The notes under the pieces are model-generated. The model ran no database searches, was not told the DNA's origin, and worked only from the letters and a program-made list of their open reading frames with translations. Source: Paeniglutamicibacter sulfureus (GTDB lineage: Bacteria > Actinomycetota > Actinomycetes > Actinomycetales > Micrococcaceae). From it: 64,000 bases of DNA. A program made the translations under genes and the position numbers. Shown here one piece after another: positions 53,977 through 63,013 of the stretch (positions within the stretch are counted from its first letter, which is position 1; each line of letters opens with the position of its first letter). The stretch is taken from assembly GCF_039535115.1 (NCBI RefSeq), contig NZ_BAAAWO010000001.1, forward strand, positions 372,001 through 436,000, in the 5' to 3' direction.

Positions 53977-54285
53977 GTGGTGTACGCAATTGTCCGCGCT
54001 GGCGGCCGCCAGGAAAAGGTTTCTGTTGGAGACCTCGTTACCCTTGACCGCCTGAAGGCTGCCCCAGGCGCCTCCATTGAATTGCCAGCCCTGTTGCTGG
54101 TTGACGGCGAGAAGGTAACTTCGGCAGTCGATGAGCTTGCCAAGGTCAAGGTGACCGCCGAGGTCATTGAGAACCTTCGCGGCCAGAAGATTGTCATCCA
54201 GAAGTTCAAGAACAAGACCGGTTACAAGAAGCGCCAGGGCTTCCGCTCTATGCTGACCAAGGTCAAGGTCACCTCGATCGCTTAA
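53977..54285 (+). CDS. rplU: 50S ribosomal protein L21
   Basis: A 102-residue ribosomal protein: [19 protein letters not shown] at the start and [15 protein letters not shown] near the end, the 23S rRNA-binding part. The frame is open from GTG 53965 (adding MSTH), but L21 proteins start at the VYAIV stretch, so I take GTG 53977, with GAAGTGAG about eight bases upstream. GTG 53980 is also possible. It heads the rplU-rpmA pair. Confidence 0.95.
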   Translation: MVYAIVRAGGRQEKVSVGDLVTLDRLKAAPGASIELPALLLVDGEKVTSAVDELAKVKVTAEVIENLRGQKIVIQKFKNKTGYKKRQGFRSMLTKVKVTSIA

Positions 54286-54333
54286 TTGCGGTTGATTCCA
54301 AGAATTCTCATTACCTGAAGGTAGGCATTTTCA

Positions 54334-54588
54334 ATGGCACATAAGAAGGGCGCGAGTTCCACTCGCAACGGTCGCGATTCCAACGCCCAGTACCTTGGCG
54401 TCAAGCGCTTCGGTGGTCAGGTCGTTTCGGCCGGCGAAATCATCGTTCGCCAGCGTGGCACCCACTTCCACCCGGGCGCCGGCGTGGGACGTGGCAAGGA
54501 CGACACCCTGTTCGCACTTGAAGCCGGGGCTGTCGAATTCGGCACCCGTCGCGGCCGTAAAGTCGTGAACATCGTTACCGCTGGCTAA
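54334..54588 (+). CDS. rpmA: 50S ribosomal protein L27
   Basis: An 84-residue ribosomal protein whose N-terminus reaches the peptidyl transferase centre. [17 protein letters not shown] and [20 protein letters not shown] are characteristic. It has no N-terminal extension of the type cleaved by Prp protease in Firmicutes. It follows rplU by 48 bases and is followed by a terminator. Confidence 0.97.
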   Translation: MAHKKGASSTRNGRDSNAQYLGVKRFGGQVVSAGEIIVRQRGTHFHPGAGVGRGKDDTLFALEAGAVEFGTRRGRKVVNIVTAG

Positions 54589-54616
54589 TTAGCGCGTAAC
54601 CGCATTCATTACACTG

Positions 54617-54655
54617 TAGAGGGTGGGCCGCACGGCTCACCCTCTATGTGTTTTT
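54617..54655 (+). terminator. Rho-independent terminator after rpmA
   Basis: TAGAGGGTGGGCCG pairs with CGGCTCACCCTCTA (one G-T pair) and is followed by TGTGTTTTT. It separates the ribosomal protein genes from obg. Confidence 0.88.
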
Positions 54656-54740
54656 CCAAAACCCCCAGCGTTTTCCGCACCACGCCCCTCGGGCGGGCAG
54701 CGGAAGACGCCACCCCTTTTTTTGCTAGGAGCTTTCAACC

Positions 54741-56312
54741 GTGGCAGCCTTTATCGACCGAGTGGTCCTCCATGTCTCCGGTGGTTCCGGTGGGCACGGC
54801 TGTGTCTCCATCAAACGCGAAAAGTTCAAGCCCCTGGGCGGACCCGATGGCGGCAGCGGCGGCAACGGCGGTGACGTGATCCTGCGCGTTGACGCCCAGA
54901 CCACCACCCTGCTGTCCTACCACCACTCGCCCCACCGCCACGCCGGCAACGGCGAAGGCGGCAAGGGCGACCTGCGCCCCGGCAAGAACGGCGAGACCTT
55001 GGTCCTGCCCGTGCCCGAGGGCACCGTGGTGAAGAACCGCGACGGTGACATCCTCGCCGACCTCATCGGTGACGGATCCGAATACATTGTTGCCTCCGGC
55101 GGCCTGGGCGGCCTGGGCAACGCAGGGCTCTCCAGCCAGCGCCGCAAGGCCCCCGGTTTCGCGTTGCTGGGCACCCCCGGCACCGCCGCCGAGGTCATCC
55201 TCGAACTCAAGTCCGTCGCCGACGTCGCCCTGGTGGGCTACCCCTCGGCCGGCAAGTCCTCGCTGATCGCCGCGCTCTCCGCCGCACGGCCCAAGATCGC
55301 CGACTACCCCTTCACCACCCTGGTCCCGAACCTTGGCGTGGTCCAGGCCGGGGAAGTCCGCTACACCGTGGCCGACGTGCCGGGCCTGATCCCGGGTGCC
55401 TCGCAGGGCCGCGGCCTGGGTCTTGAATTCCTGCGCCACGTCGAGCGTTGCGCCGCCCTGGTGCACGTGCTCGACTGCGGCGCCCTGGAAACGGACCGCG
55501 ACCCGGTCGCCGACCTGGAGACCATCCAGGCCGAACTCGACGCCTACGAGGTCGACTCCTCCTTTGCCGGTGCCGATGGCCAGATCATCCCGCTGAACGA
55601 ACGCCCGCGCCTCATCGCCCTGAACAAGGTCGACATGCCCGACGGACGCGACATGGCCGAATTCGTGCGCCCGGAACTGGAGAAGCGCGGCTACCGCGTC
55701 TTCGAGGTCTCGGCCATGAGCCGCGAGGGGTTGCGCGAGCTCTCCTTCGCCATGTCCGAACTGGTCACCGAGGCCCGCGCCAAGATCGAGGCCGCCCCGT
55801 TGCCCGTGCCCGTTGAGGTGTTGCGCCCGCGGGCCACCAAGGCCAGCAAGGCAGGGTTCGTCATCCGCAAGGAGGAGCGCAACCTCGAGCCGCTCTTCCG
55901 CGTGATCGGCGAAAAACCCGAGCGCTGGATCATGCAGACCGACTTCCGCAACGACGAGGCCGTTGGCTACCTCGCCGACCGCCTGGCCAAGCTCGGCGTC
56001 GAAAACCAGCTCTACAAGCTCGGCGCCAAGCCCGGCGATGCCGTGGTGATTGGCTCCGAGGTCGACGCCGTGGTCTTCGACTGGGAGCCGACAATGGCCG
56101 CCGGCGCCGAGCTGCTTGGTTCGCGCCGTGGACAGGACGAACGCCTGGCAGAATTTGCCGCGCGCCCCTCCCGCGAGCAGAAGAAGGCGGAGCACGAGGC
56201 GCGCAAGGGCGCCAAGGCAGCTGCCCGCGAGGACCTGGAAGCCGAGCGCAAGGCCGGAATCTGGACGGAGTCTGTCAACTACAAGCACCAGCTACCCAAG
56301 TCCGGGGAGTAA
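54741..56312 (+). CDS. obg: GTPase Obg (ObgE/CgtA)
   Basis: A 523-residue GTPase acting in 50S assembly and stress response. The glycine-rich Obg fold covers residues 1-158 ([30 protein letters not shown]), the G domain has GYPSAGKSS near 165, DVPGLIPGA near 213 and NKVD near 296, and the OCT domain runs to about 430. A charged tail of about 80 residues ([14 protein letters not shown]) follows. The start is GTG 54741 with AGGAG nine bases before. proB follows after nine bases, a common pair. Confidence 0.96.
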   Translation: MAAFIDRVVLHVSGGSGGHGCVSIKREKFKPLGGPDGGSGGNGGDVILRVDAQTTTLLSYHHSPHRHAGNGEGGKGDLRPGKNGETLVLPVPEGTVVKNRDGDILADLIGDGSEYIVASGGLGGLGNAGLSSQRRKAPGFALLGTPGTAAEVILELKSVADVALVGYPSAGKSSLIAALSAARPKIADYPFTTLVPNLGVVQAGEVRYTVADVPGLIPGASQGRGLGLEFLRHVERCAALVHVLDCGALETDRDPVADLETIQAELDAYEVDSSFAGADGQIIPLNERPRLIALNKVDMPDGRDMAEFVRPELEKRGYRVFEVSAMSREGLRELSFAMSELVTEARAKIEAAPLPVPVEVLRPRATKASKAGFVIRKEERNLEPLFRVIGEKPERWIMQTDFRNDEAVGYLADRLAKLGVENQLYKLGAKPGDAVVIGSEVDAVVFDWEPTMAAGAELLGSRRGQDERLAEFAARPSREQKKAEHEARKGAKAAAREDLEAERKAGIWTESVNYKHQLPKSGE

Positions 56313-56321
56313 AACAGCACC

Positions 56322-57461
56322 GTGCGCGCCACAAACCATCCCTCGGGCATCACCCAGCGACAAGACCTGCCGCGTGCCTCGCGCATCGTGGTCAAGGTCG
56401 GTTCCTCGTCCCTGACCACGCTGGCCGGGGGGATCTCGGAGGAAGCGTTAAGCTCCCTCGTCGACCGACTCGCGGCAGTCAACACCGCGGGAACCGAGCT
56501 GATCCTGGTGTCCTCCGGGGCGATCGCCGCCGGTCTGGCGCCCCTGGACCTGGGGCGCCGCCCGCGCGACCTGGCCACCCAACAGGCAGCTGCCTCGGTG
56601 GGCCAGGGGCTGCTCATGGCCAGATACACCCAGGCGTTTTCCGCCCACGGCGTCACCGTCGGCCAGGTGCTGCTCACCGCCGACGACCTGATCCGCCGCC
56701 AGCAGTACGCCAATGCGTTCCGGGCGCTGAACCGGTTGCTGGCGCTGGGTGTCGTGCCGATCGTGAATGAAAACGACACCGTCGCCACCCACGAGATCCG
56801 CTTCGGCGACAATGACAGGCTCGCCGCCCTGGTGGCGCACCTGGTCAAGGCCGACGCGCTGCTGCTGCTTTCCGACGTCGACGCCGTCTACGACGCACCG
56901 CCGAACGCCGGGGGAGTGCGCGTGTCCCGGGTCGATCGCGCCGAGGACCTGGCGAGCTTGCGCATCGGGTCCACCGGGGGAGCCGGGCTGGGCACCGGGG
57001 GCATGGCCACCAAGGTCGAGGCCGCCACCATGAGCGCCGAATCGGGCATCCCCGCCCTGGTGACCTCCACCGCGAACGCGGCGGCTGCACTGGCCGGGGC
57101 GGACGTGGGAACCTGGTTCTCCGCCCGCGGCGGTCGGCGCTCCACCCGGATGCTGTGGCTCGCGCACCTGGCCACCACCCAGGGACGACTGCTGTTGGAT
57201 GCCGGTGCCGTGCGTGCCGTCGCCTCTGGCGTCGCCTCGCTGCTGCCTGCAGGGATCACCGGGATCAATGGCTCCTTCGAGGCCGGGGACGCGGTGGAAA
57301 TCACCGACGCCGCCGGACTGGTCATTGCCCGCGGACTGGTGAACTTCTCCTCGGCCGAATTGCCGCAGATGCTCGGCCGCTCCACCCGGGAGCTCGGCGA
57401 GGACCTGGGCAGCCAATTCGAACGTGCGGTGGTGCACGTCGACGACCTCGTCGTTGTCTAG
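56322..57461 (+). CDS. proB: Glutamate 5-kinase
   Basis: A 379-residue enzyme making gamma-glutamyl phosphate, the first step of proline synthesis. The kinase domain has RIVVKVGSSSLTT, LVSSGAIAAG, NENDTVATHEIRFGDND and STGGAGLGTGGMATKVEAA. A PUA domain (about 285-379: AGITGINGSFEAGDAVEI) follows. The start is GTG 56322; GGGGAG is about 12 bases upstream. Feedback control by proline is a family trait. Confidence 0.96.
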   Translation: MRATNHPSGITQRQDLPRASRIVVKVGSSSLTTLAGGISEEALSSLVDRLAAVNTAGTELILVSSGAIAAGLAPLDLGRRPRDLATQQAAASVGQGLLMARYTQAFSAHGVTVGQVLLTADDLIRRQQYANAFRALNRLLALGVVPIVNENDTVATHEIRFGDNDRLAALVAHLVKADALLLLSDVDAVYDAPPNAGGVRVSRVDRAEDLASLRIGSTGGAGLGTGGMATKVEAATMSAESGIPALVTSTANAAAALAGADVGTWFSARGGRRSTRMLWLAHLATTQGRLLLDAGAVRAVASGVASLLPAGITGINGSFEAGDAVEITDAAGLVIARGLVNFSSAELPQMLGRSTRELGEDLGSQFERAVVHVDDLVVV

Positions 57462-57466
57462 CCGAT

Positions 57467-57496
57467 CCGTTCGCGAAAGCCGCCGCCCGCGAACGG
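57467..57496 (+). terminator. Hairpin after proB
   Basis: CCGTTCGCG pairs with CGCGAACGG around a 12-base loop, five bases past the proB stop. There is no T-tract. It may end the obg-proB transcript, since proA appears to have its own promoter. Confidence 0.5.
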
Positions 57497-57555
57497 CGCG
57501 ACGCCTCTGCCCGCCACCATGCTTAATATGGGGGCGGGCTTCGTCGCATCCACCG

Positions 57556-57561
57556 TAGAAT
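57556..57561 (+). promoter_or_regulatory. Possible -10 box for leaderless proA
   Basis: TAGAAT is followed by AGGTGATC and the ATG at 57570, eight bases on. The transcript would start at or just before the ATG. The AGGTGA could also serve as a ribosome-binding site of a longer transcript. Confidence 0.45.
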
Positions 57562-57569
57562 AGGTGATC

Positions 57570-58889
57570 ATGAGCCAGAACATCGACGCATCGCAGAATC
57601 TTTCCTCCGTGGACGGGACCGCCGCCGGCATCCAGGATGCCCGGGTTGCCGTGGGCAAGCTGGCCGACCGGGCCCGTTCCGCATCGCGCGTGCTGGCCCG
57701 CGCCGACCGCAATTGGAAGGACCGCGCGCTGCTGGCCATTGCCGCATCGCTGGATACCCACCGCGCATCCGTGATCAAGGCCAACGCCAAGGACATCGCC
57801 GCGGGAAAGGCCAACGGGACCTCCGACGCGCTGCTGGACCGGCTCAAGCTCAACGACAAGCGCGTGGACGCACTGATCGCCGCGCTCGAGGAACTGGCCG
57901 GGCTGCCGGATCCCGTGGGCACCGTGCTGCGCGGCCAGACCCTGCCCAACGGGCTGCGGCTGCGCCAGGTCCACGTCCCGATGGGCGTAATCGGCGCGAT
58001 CTACGAGGCGCGCCCCAACGTCACCGTCGACATTGCCGGGCTCGCCCTGAAGAGCGGAAACGCAGTGCTGCTGCGCGGTGGCAGCGCCGCGGCGCACTCC
58101 AACGTGGCGCTGCTGGCCTTGATCCGCGACGCCCTGGAATCGGTCGGGCTGCCCGCCGACGCCGTGGCCTCGGTGGATGCCTGGGGCCGCGACGGCGCCG
58201 ACGCCATGATGGGTGCCCGCGGCCAGATCGACGTGTTGATCCCGCGCGGCGGCCGCGAGCTGATCCAGCGCGTGGTCACCACCGCCAGCGTCCCGGTCAT
58301 CGAGACCGGCGAGGGCAACGTGCACATCTACCTCGACGAATCGGCCGATGCCTCCATGGCCGTGCCGATCCTGCTCAACGCCAAGACCCAGCGCCCCTCG
58401 GTGTGCAACACCGTCGAGACATTGCTGCTCAATGCCAATGCCAAGGCCTCCGGCGAGGTCCTCGCCGCCCTGCACAAGGCCGGGGTGCGCCTGCACGTCG
58501 ATGCACGCGCCAAGGCGCTTGCCGGTTCGACCCCCACGATCGATGCGCAGGAGTCCGACTGGGACACCGAGTACATGGACCTGGACCTGGCCGTTGCCGT
58601 GGTCGATGACCTGGGTGGTGCCATCAAGCACATCCGCAGGCACAGCACCGGGCACACCGAGGCGATCCTGACCAACGATCTTTCCCACGCCGAGCGCTTC
58701 ATTGCCGAGGTTGATTCGGCCGCGGTGATCGTCAACGCCTCCACCCGCTTCACCGACGGCGGTCAGCTGGGCCTGGGCGCCGAGGTCGGCATTTCCACGC
58801 AGAAGATGCATGCGCGCGGCCCCATGGGACTGCGCGAGCTCACCACCACCAAGTGGATTGTGCAAGGCGATGGGCATGTTCGTTCGTAG
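57570..58889 (+). CDS. proA: Gamma-glutamyl phosphate reductase
   Basis: A 439-residue NADPH enzyme of the aldehyde dehydrogenase superfamily that reduces gamma-glutamyl phosphate to glutamate semialdehyde. Visible are GVIGAIYEARPNVTVDIAGL, LRGGSAAAHSN, the catalytic Cys in RPSVCNTVETLL and the end FTDGGQLGLGAEVGISTQK. Paired with proB it supplies proline. The ATG is 57570; the GTG two codons before is less likely. Confidence 0.96.
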   Translation: MSQNIDASQNLSSVDGTAAGIQDARVAVGKLADRARSASRVLARADRNWKDRALLAIAASLDTHRASVIKANAKDIAAGKANGTSDALLDRLKLNDKRVDALIAALEELAGLPDPVGTVLRGQTLPNGLRLRQVHVPMGVIGAIYEARPNVTVDIAGLALKSGNAVLLRGGSAAAHSNVALLALIRDALESVGLPADAVASVDAWGRDGADAMMGARGQIDVLIPRGGRELIQRVVTTASVPVIETGEGNVHIYLDESADASMAVPILLNAKTQRPSVCNTVETLLLNANAKASGEVLAALHKAGVRLHVDARAKALAGSTPTIDAQESDWDTEYMDLDLAVAVVDDLGGAIKHIRRHSTGHTEAILTNDLSHAERFIAEVDSAAVIVNASTRFTDGGQLGLGAEVGISTQKMHARGPMGLRELTTTKWIVQGDGHVRS

Positions 58890-58992
58890 CCGCGTGCCAA
58901 GGTGGGTACGATAGAGGCTAACGAGTCATAAAAGTTACAAGACAGTGCCGTGCACGCATGTGCGCGTCCGGCACGCAACAACCTGGAGAAAC

Positions 58993-59217
58993 ATGTTTAC
59001 CCAGTCCCTGAATGTGGCCATTGCCGCTGCCGAAAGCACCGGTGGCGGCATGTCCACCGAAACGCAGGCCCTGATTGTCGGAGGCGGCATCTTCGTGGTC
59101 TTCATGCTGCTGCTGTTGATCGCCATGTCGTACTCCAACGTCGCAAACCGCCACGACGTCAAGGCCGAGCCCGAGGACACGCACCGCACGCACGCAAACA
59201 AGCACGGCCATCACTAG
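58993..59217 (+). CDS. Small single-pass membrane protein between proA and nadD
   Basis: A 74-residue protein: a short N-terminus, one helix at about residues 27-47 ([20 protein letters not shown]), and a polar His-rich C-terminus (THANKHGHH). TGGAGAAAC precedes the ATG. Small proteins like this between proA and nadD recur in related actinobacteria as far as I recall, but I know no function. Its stop lies in the region that should encode the start of NadD. Confidence 0.75.
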   Translation: MFTQSLNVAIAAAESTGGGMSTETQALIVGGGIFVVFMLLLLIAMSYSNVANRHDVKAEPEDTHRTHANKHGHH

Positions 59218-59263
59218 CCGTCTCGAGGCCGAACGAACGGACCGCCCATTTCGCCTGGGCGTC

Positions 59264-59851
59264 ATGGGCGGCACGTTCGATCCGATCCACCACGGCCACC
59301 TCGTGGCCGCCAGTGAAGTCGCAGCCGTCTTCGACCTCGACGAGGTCGTATTCGTTCCCACCGGGGAGCCCTGGCAGAAACTTGACCGCGACGTGGCTCC
59401 GGCCGAGCATCGCTACCTGATGACGGTGATCGCCACTGCGGCGAACCCCCGCTTCACGGTGAGCCGGGTGGACATCGACCGTCCCGGCCCCACATACACG
59501 ATCGACACGTTGCGGGACCTGCGCGCACAGCGTCCCGACGCGGAGTTGTTCTTCATCACCGGCGCGGACGCCATGGCCCAGATCCTGGGCTGGAAGGACG
59601 CCGAGGAGCTCTGGCAGCTGGCCCACTTCGTGGGGGTCACCAGGCCGGGCCACGAATTGCCGGTGCTGGACCGCAACGACGTCTCGTTGATGGAAGTGCC
59701 GGCCATGGCGATTTCCTCGACGGATTGCCGGGAACGGGTGCGGACCGGACATCCGGTGTGGTACCTGGTGCCCGATGGCGTGGTGCAGTACATCGCCAAG
59801 TACAAGTTGTACAACGACAAGAACAACGCAGTAAGCAACGGCCAGGACTAG
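59264..59851 (+). CDS. nadD: Nicotinate-nucleotide adenylyltransferase (start uncertain)
   Basis: A 195-residue nucleotidyltransferase making NaAD from NaMN and ATP. The active-site motif [11 protein letters not shown] follows the ATG at once and [13 protein letters not shown] is near the end. NadD proteins normally have a first beta-strand before this motif. The in-frame DNA upstream does encode such a strand (RPFRLGV just before Met1), yet no ATG, GTG or TTG exists in frame between the previous stop and 59264. The real start may be a rare codon, or the protein may start here without the strand. Confidence 0.85.
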   Translation: MGGTFDPIHHGHLVAASEVAAVFDLDEVVFVPTGEPWQKLDRDVAPAEHRYLMTVIATAANPRFTVSRVDIDRPGPTYTIDTLRDLRAQRPDAELFFITGADAMAQILGWKDAEELWQLAHFVGVTRPGHELPVLDRNDVSLMEVPAMAISSTDCRERVRTGHPVWYLVPDGVVQYIAKYKLYNDKNNAVSNGQD

Positions 59852-59863
59852 AGACGGCCGGGA

Positions 59864-61564
59864 ATGGACAAGATGAGCGACGAGACCGGGCCCGCGCTCA
59901 GCAGGCGAGCCCTGCGGGAGCAGCGACGTGCCGAGGCCGAAGCGAAGCTTGCCCAAGAGCAGGCGTCGGGCCAGCCGCCCGCGAGCCCTGCCGGCAAGAC
60001 GGCGGCCGCCCAGCCTTCCGCTCCCGCCTCCCCGGCGGCGGCGACTCCTGCGCCTGCGCCGAAATCCCCTGCGCCGTCGGCCAAGGCTCCCGCCCCGGCG
60101 GCCAAGACCCCGGCACCTGCAGCGAAGACGCCTGCACCCAAGGCTCCCGCACCGGCCGCGAAGAGCCCTGCACCGGCCGCCAAGTCCGCGGCGAAACCGT
60201 TAAGTACGACACCGGCCGCCGCCGCACCTAAGCCGGTGCCGGAGCCCGAAGAACCCGTTCGCAGCCGCCGCGCCGCCGCCGGGGAAGTCGATGCCGTTTC
60301 GCAGCGCACCGAACGAACATCCCTGCAGCGCGCCCGCGACCGCGAAGCCCTGCGCACCCGCCGCCGGCTGGAGCAGGAAGTCTCCGAGCTTTCCCCCAAG
60401 GATCCGTCGCCGGGCGACGATCCCGCGCCGTTGACCCGCAAGCAGATGCGCCTCCAGGCGCTCGGCACCGCCAAGGAAACGGGTTCCGTCGCCAAACCGG
60501 GCACGGCGACCCAGGCTCCTGAAGCAGGGCCCCAGGCCGATGCTGCGTCCAAGCCCGCGGACGCCAAGCCAGCGGATGCCAAGCAAACGCCCGCCAAGCC
60601 CGCGGCGTCCGGGCCTGCAGCCGCCACGAAGCCTCCAGTCAAGACACCCGCGAAGCCCGCCGCTGCAAAACCACCCGTTGGCCCCCCGGTTCCTTCTCCC
60701 GGAACGGCGCCGCAGATGAGCGTGGAGGACGCGCTTGCGCTTCGTCGGCGCTCCGGTGGGGCGGCCCCAAGCGAGCCGTTGCTGATCCAGCCCGAAGAGG
60801 ACCTGGGCGAAGTGGACCTGGAGGTCCTGGCACAGCAGCGCGAACTCGCCGCCCGCGCCGCCATCATTTCCCGCCGCGCAGCCGAACGCCAGCGCATGCA
60901 GGAAGAAAACACCCAGCGTGCCGGCGCCCGCCGCTCGGACCCCTTCACCGGGGCGATGAACCACCTCCGCGAAGAGGACATCGAAAAGAAGCTGGTCAAC
61001 ACCGGCGTCTCGGGTCCGCTGACGCGCGGCTACAACATTGCCATGACCGACCAGGGCACCATCGTCGAGGGCCGCCAGGCCCCCGCGGCCCCGGCCACCA
61101 AGACTCCGGCTTCAGCGCCCCACGCGCAGAAGCCGACGACCCCGGCAGCGAAAGCCCCGGCGGTCACACCTGCGCACAAGCCAAAGGCTGCTACTCCGGC
61201 CCAGGCACCGGCTCGCGACTCCACGTCGCCCGCCGCTTCACAAGCTGCCGCAGCAGCACCGGCACGGACGGCGGCGGCGAAAGCCGCGGCCGCCGCACCC
61301 GCCGGCCCCAGGCCTTCCGTGGCCCCGGGCGCCGGCAAGGCAGTGGAAGCACCCGATACCAAGGATGCCCCCGCCGAAAATGTTGGGCCTTCTCTGGCTC
61401 GCCCACCCGTGCGTGCCGTGCGCGCGCAGGGGCTTGAGCCACTGGATGTGCAGACCGCCGGAATGCGCCGTGCCAACAACATGTACTTGATGGTCATCGC
61501 GGCTTTGTCCGTTGGAGGCGCGGCACTCGTTGCCGGTCTCATCATGTTCCTGAACTCAAACTAG
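59864..61564 (+). CDS. Ala/Pro/Lys-rich tail-anchored protein of unknown function
   Basis: A 566-residue protein I cannot assign. Residues 1-30 are charged (SRRALREQRRAEAEAKLAQE), about 35-120 are near-repeats of KTPAPAAK type resembling histone H1 tails, the middle (about 125-200 and 285-395) has charged helices that could form coiled coils (DLEVLAQQRELAARAAIISR), and 395-520 is again Ala/Pro-rich. One hydrophobic helix lies at the end (MYLMVIAALSVGGAALVAGL) before FLNSN, so it is probably anchored with its bulk in the cytoplasm. It sits between nadD and rsfS. The start may be 59864 or 59873. Confidence 0.8.
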   Translation: MDKMSDETGPALSRRALREQRRAEAEAKLAQEQASGQPPASPAGKTAAAQPSAPASPAAATPAPAPKSPAPSAKAPAPAAKTPAPAAKTPAPKAPAPAAKSPAPAAKSAAKPLSTTPAAAAPKPVPEPEEPVRSRRAAAGEVDAVSQRTERTSLQRARDREALRTRRRLEQEVSELSPKDPSPGDDPAPLTRKQMRLQALGTAKETGSVAKPGTATQAPEAGPQADAASKPADAKPADAKQTPAKPAASGPAAATKPPVKTPAKPAAAKPPVGPPVPSPGTAPQMSVEDALALRRRSGGAAPSEPLLIQPEEDLGEVDLEVLAQQRELAARAAIISRRAAERQRMQEENTQRAGARRSDPFTGAMNHLREEDIEKKLVNTGVSGPLTRGYNIAMTDQGTIVEGRQAPAAPATKTPASAPHAQKPTTPAAKAPAVTPAHKPKAATPAQAPARDSTSPAASQAAAAAPARTAAAKAAAAAPAGPRPSVAPGAGKAVEAPDTKDAPAENVGPSLARPPVRAVRAQGLEPLDVQTAGMRRANNMYLMVIAALSVGGAALVAGLIMFLNSN

Positions 61565-61603
61565 CGCCCACCGCGTCGCACCCAATTCTCAAGGAGAACC
61601 CCC

Positions 61604-62017
61604 ATGAGCGCCCACGAACATTCCATCGACCTGGTGCAGACAGCTGCCCTTGCCGCAGCCGAGAAGCAGGCTGAAAACCTCGTCGCATTGGACGTTTCCG
61701 AACGCCTCGGCGTCACCGATGCGTTCCTGATTGCCTCGGCTGCCTCCGAGCGCCAGGTCAATTCGATCGTCGACGAGATCGAAGACAAGCTCGCCGAGAA
61801 GTTCGAGATCCGTCCGGTTCGCCGCGAAGGCCGCGGCCAGGGCCGCTGGGTCTTGCTGGACTACTCGGATGTAGTCATCCACGTCCAGCACAACGAAGAC
61901 CGCGTTTTCTACGCCTTGGAGCGCCTCTGGGGCGACTGCCCGGTTATCGAACTGCCGACCACGGGCGAGCCGGCCACCGACATGTCGCACATCGAAACGC
62001 TCCCGGATTCGCTCTAG
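61604..62017 (+). CDS. rsfS: Ribosomal silencing factor RsfS
   Basis: A 137-residue protein that binds L14 on the large subunit and blocks subunit joining when nutrients are short. Motifs include LDVSERLGVTDAFLIASA, EGRGQGRWVLLDYSDVVIHV and FYALERLWGDCP. AAGGAG is seven bases before the ATG. It follows nadD and the tail-anchored protein gene; nadD-rsfS linkage is common in bacteria. Confidence 0.96.
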   Translation: MSAHEHSIDLVQTAALAAAEKQAENLVALDVSERLGVTDAFLIASAASERQVNSIVDEIEDKLAEKFEIRPVRREGRGQGRWVLLDYSDVVIHVQHNEDRVFYALERLWGDCPVIELPTTGEPATDMSHIETLPDSL

Positions 62018-62027
62018 ACCCCTCGAT

Positions 62028-62057
62028 TTGCGCCACACGTTTTGTGTGGCCTATGAT
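62028..62057 (+). promoter_or_regulatory. Promoter of tRNA-Ala, with a hairpin in its spacer
   Basis: TTGCGC (62028-62033), 18 bases and TATGAT (62052-62057) lie 32 bases before tRNA-Ala. The spacer contains GCCACAC/GTGTGGC around GTTTT (62032-62050), a 7-bp hairpin 14 bases after rsfS that could also end the rsfS transcript. Confidence 0.6.
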
Positions 62058-62089
62058 GGTTGAGTTGCCCGCAAGGGCGGCTCTCATTT

Positions 62090-62165
62090 GGGGGTATGGC
62101 GCAGTTGGTAGCGCGTCTGCATGGCATGCAGAAGGTCAGGGGTTCGAATCCCCTTACCTCCACCA
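62090..62165 (+). tRNA. tRNA-Ala (anticodon GGC), CCA encoded
   Basis: Acceptor stem GGGGGTA/TACCTCC with the G3-U70 pair that identifies tRNA-Ala, anticodon loop CATGGCATG (anticodon GGC), TTCGAATC T-loop, discriminator A and encoded CCA at 62163-62165. Promoter upstream and terminator downstream make it a single-gene unit. Confidence 0.98.
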
Positions 62166-62178
62166 AAATGTATGAATG

Positions 62179-62210
62179 AAAAGGTCTCCGGCTTCGGCCG
62201 GGGGCCTTTT
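62179..62210 (+). terminator. Rho-independent terminator of tRNA-Ala
   Basis: AAAAGGTCTCCGGC pairs with GCCGGGGGCCTTTT around a TTCG tetraloop (two G-T pairs). It lies 14 bases after the tRNA CCA. Confidence 0.88.
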
Positions 62211-62372
62211 CGCTTCCCCGAGGCCCAGTCGTGCCCCGGTTCCGGCCACGGAAGCGCGAAGGTGCTCCGCTCGTGGCCGGGCATGTTCGGAGAAGCCCTT
62301 CGTTTCCTGCCAGATGGTGCCGGGGCACTGGCATGGGCCGACCTTTGTGAAACGATCAACAAGCCTTAGGCA

Positions 62373-62401
62373 TTGTGAATGATGCTACAAGCCTGTAAGT
62401 T
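62373..62401 (+). promoter_or_regulatory. Promoter of the SatD-like gene, leaderless layout
   Basis: TTGTGA (62373-62378), a 17-base spacer and TAAGTT (62396-62401), then six bases and the ATG at 62408. TACAAGCCTGTA in the spacer is a short inverted repeat that could bind the gene's own HTH product. Confidence 0.5.
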
Positions 62402-62407
62402 TGTGTC

Positions 62408-63013
62408 ATGATTGTCATCACCATAGACCAGCGTAGGTCCCGCTCGGGGCCGGACAAGGTCGAATCCCTGCTGCGCCGACTGGACGGTGAGTACAACGCG
62501 GTGCGGGGATTCGAGAGAACCGCGGGCGATGAGCTGCAAGGAGTGCTCGACGACGGTGTCATGGCCGTTGCCTTGGCCTTGGACGTTGCACACACGGGGG
62601 AGTGGAGCGTGGGAATCGGTGTGGGGTCGGTGCAGACCCCGATGCCCCGGGAAACCCGGGCGGGGCGGGGCCCGGCCTTTGAATATGCGCGGGATGCGGT
62701 TGAGCGGGCAAAGAATTCCAGTGGCGCCCTGGCACTGTCCGGCCCAGGGCCGGAAGCGGAGCGGATCGAAGCCGAACTGCAGCTCCTCGCACTGGTTAAC
62801 GCGCGACGAACCAAAACGTCGGCCGAGGCCGGCACACTGGTGTCACAGGGCCTGACCCAGCAGCAGGTCGCTGCGCGCCTAGAAATCTCGCAGCAGGCCG
62901 TTTCGGCCCGTCTGGCTTCGGGGCTCTGGTATGAGACCGCCAGGCTCACCAACTTGGCGGGTCGGGCGCTGACAGACTATTCGATGACGATGGAAGGCGG
63001 GCAGGGTTCATGA
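62408..63013 (+). CDS. SatD-like protein with C-terminal helix-turn-helix
   Basis: A 201-residue protein resembling the SatD family. The N-terminal part starts MIVITIDQRRSRSGPDKVE and includes ERTAGDELQGVLDD and VGIGVGSVQTPMPRETRAGRGPAF, patterns of SatD-like (nucleotidyl cyclase-fold-like) domains. Residues 143-165 (GLTQQQVAARLEISQQAVSARL) form a HTH. A role as a sensor-regulator is inferred. It overlaps the next membrane protein gene by four bases (ATGA), so the two should work together. No ribosome-binding site is visible; transcription may start at the ATG. Confidence 0.75.
   Translation: MIVITIDQRRSRSGPDKVESLLRRLDGEYNAVRGFERTAGDELQGVLDDGVMAVALALDVAHTGEWSVGIGVGSVQTPMPRETRAGRGPAFEYARDAVERAKNSSGALALSGPGPEAERIEAELQLLALVNARRTKTSAEAGTLVSQGLTQQQVAARLEISQQAVSARLASGLWYETARLTNLAGRALTDYSMTMEGGQGS

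Noticed and set aside
56448..58877. A minus-strand open frame of about 800 codons across proB and proA
   Set aside because: It is antisense to two well-identified genes and has shadow-like composition.
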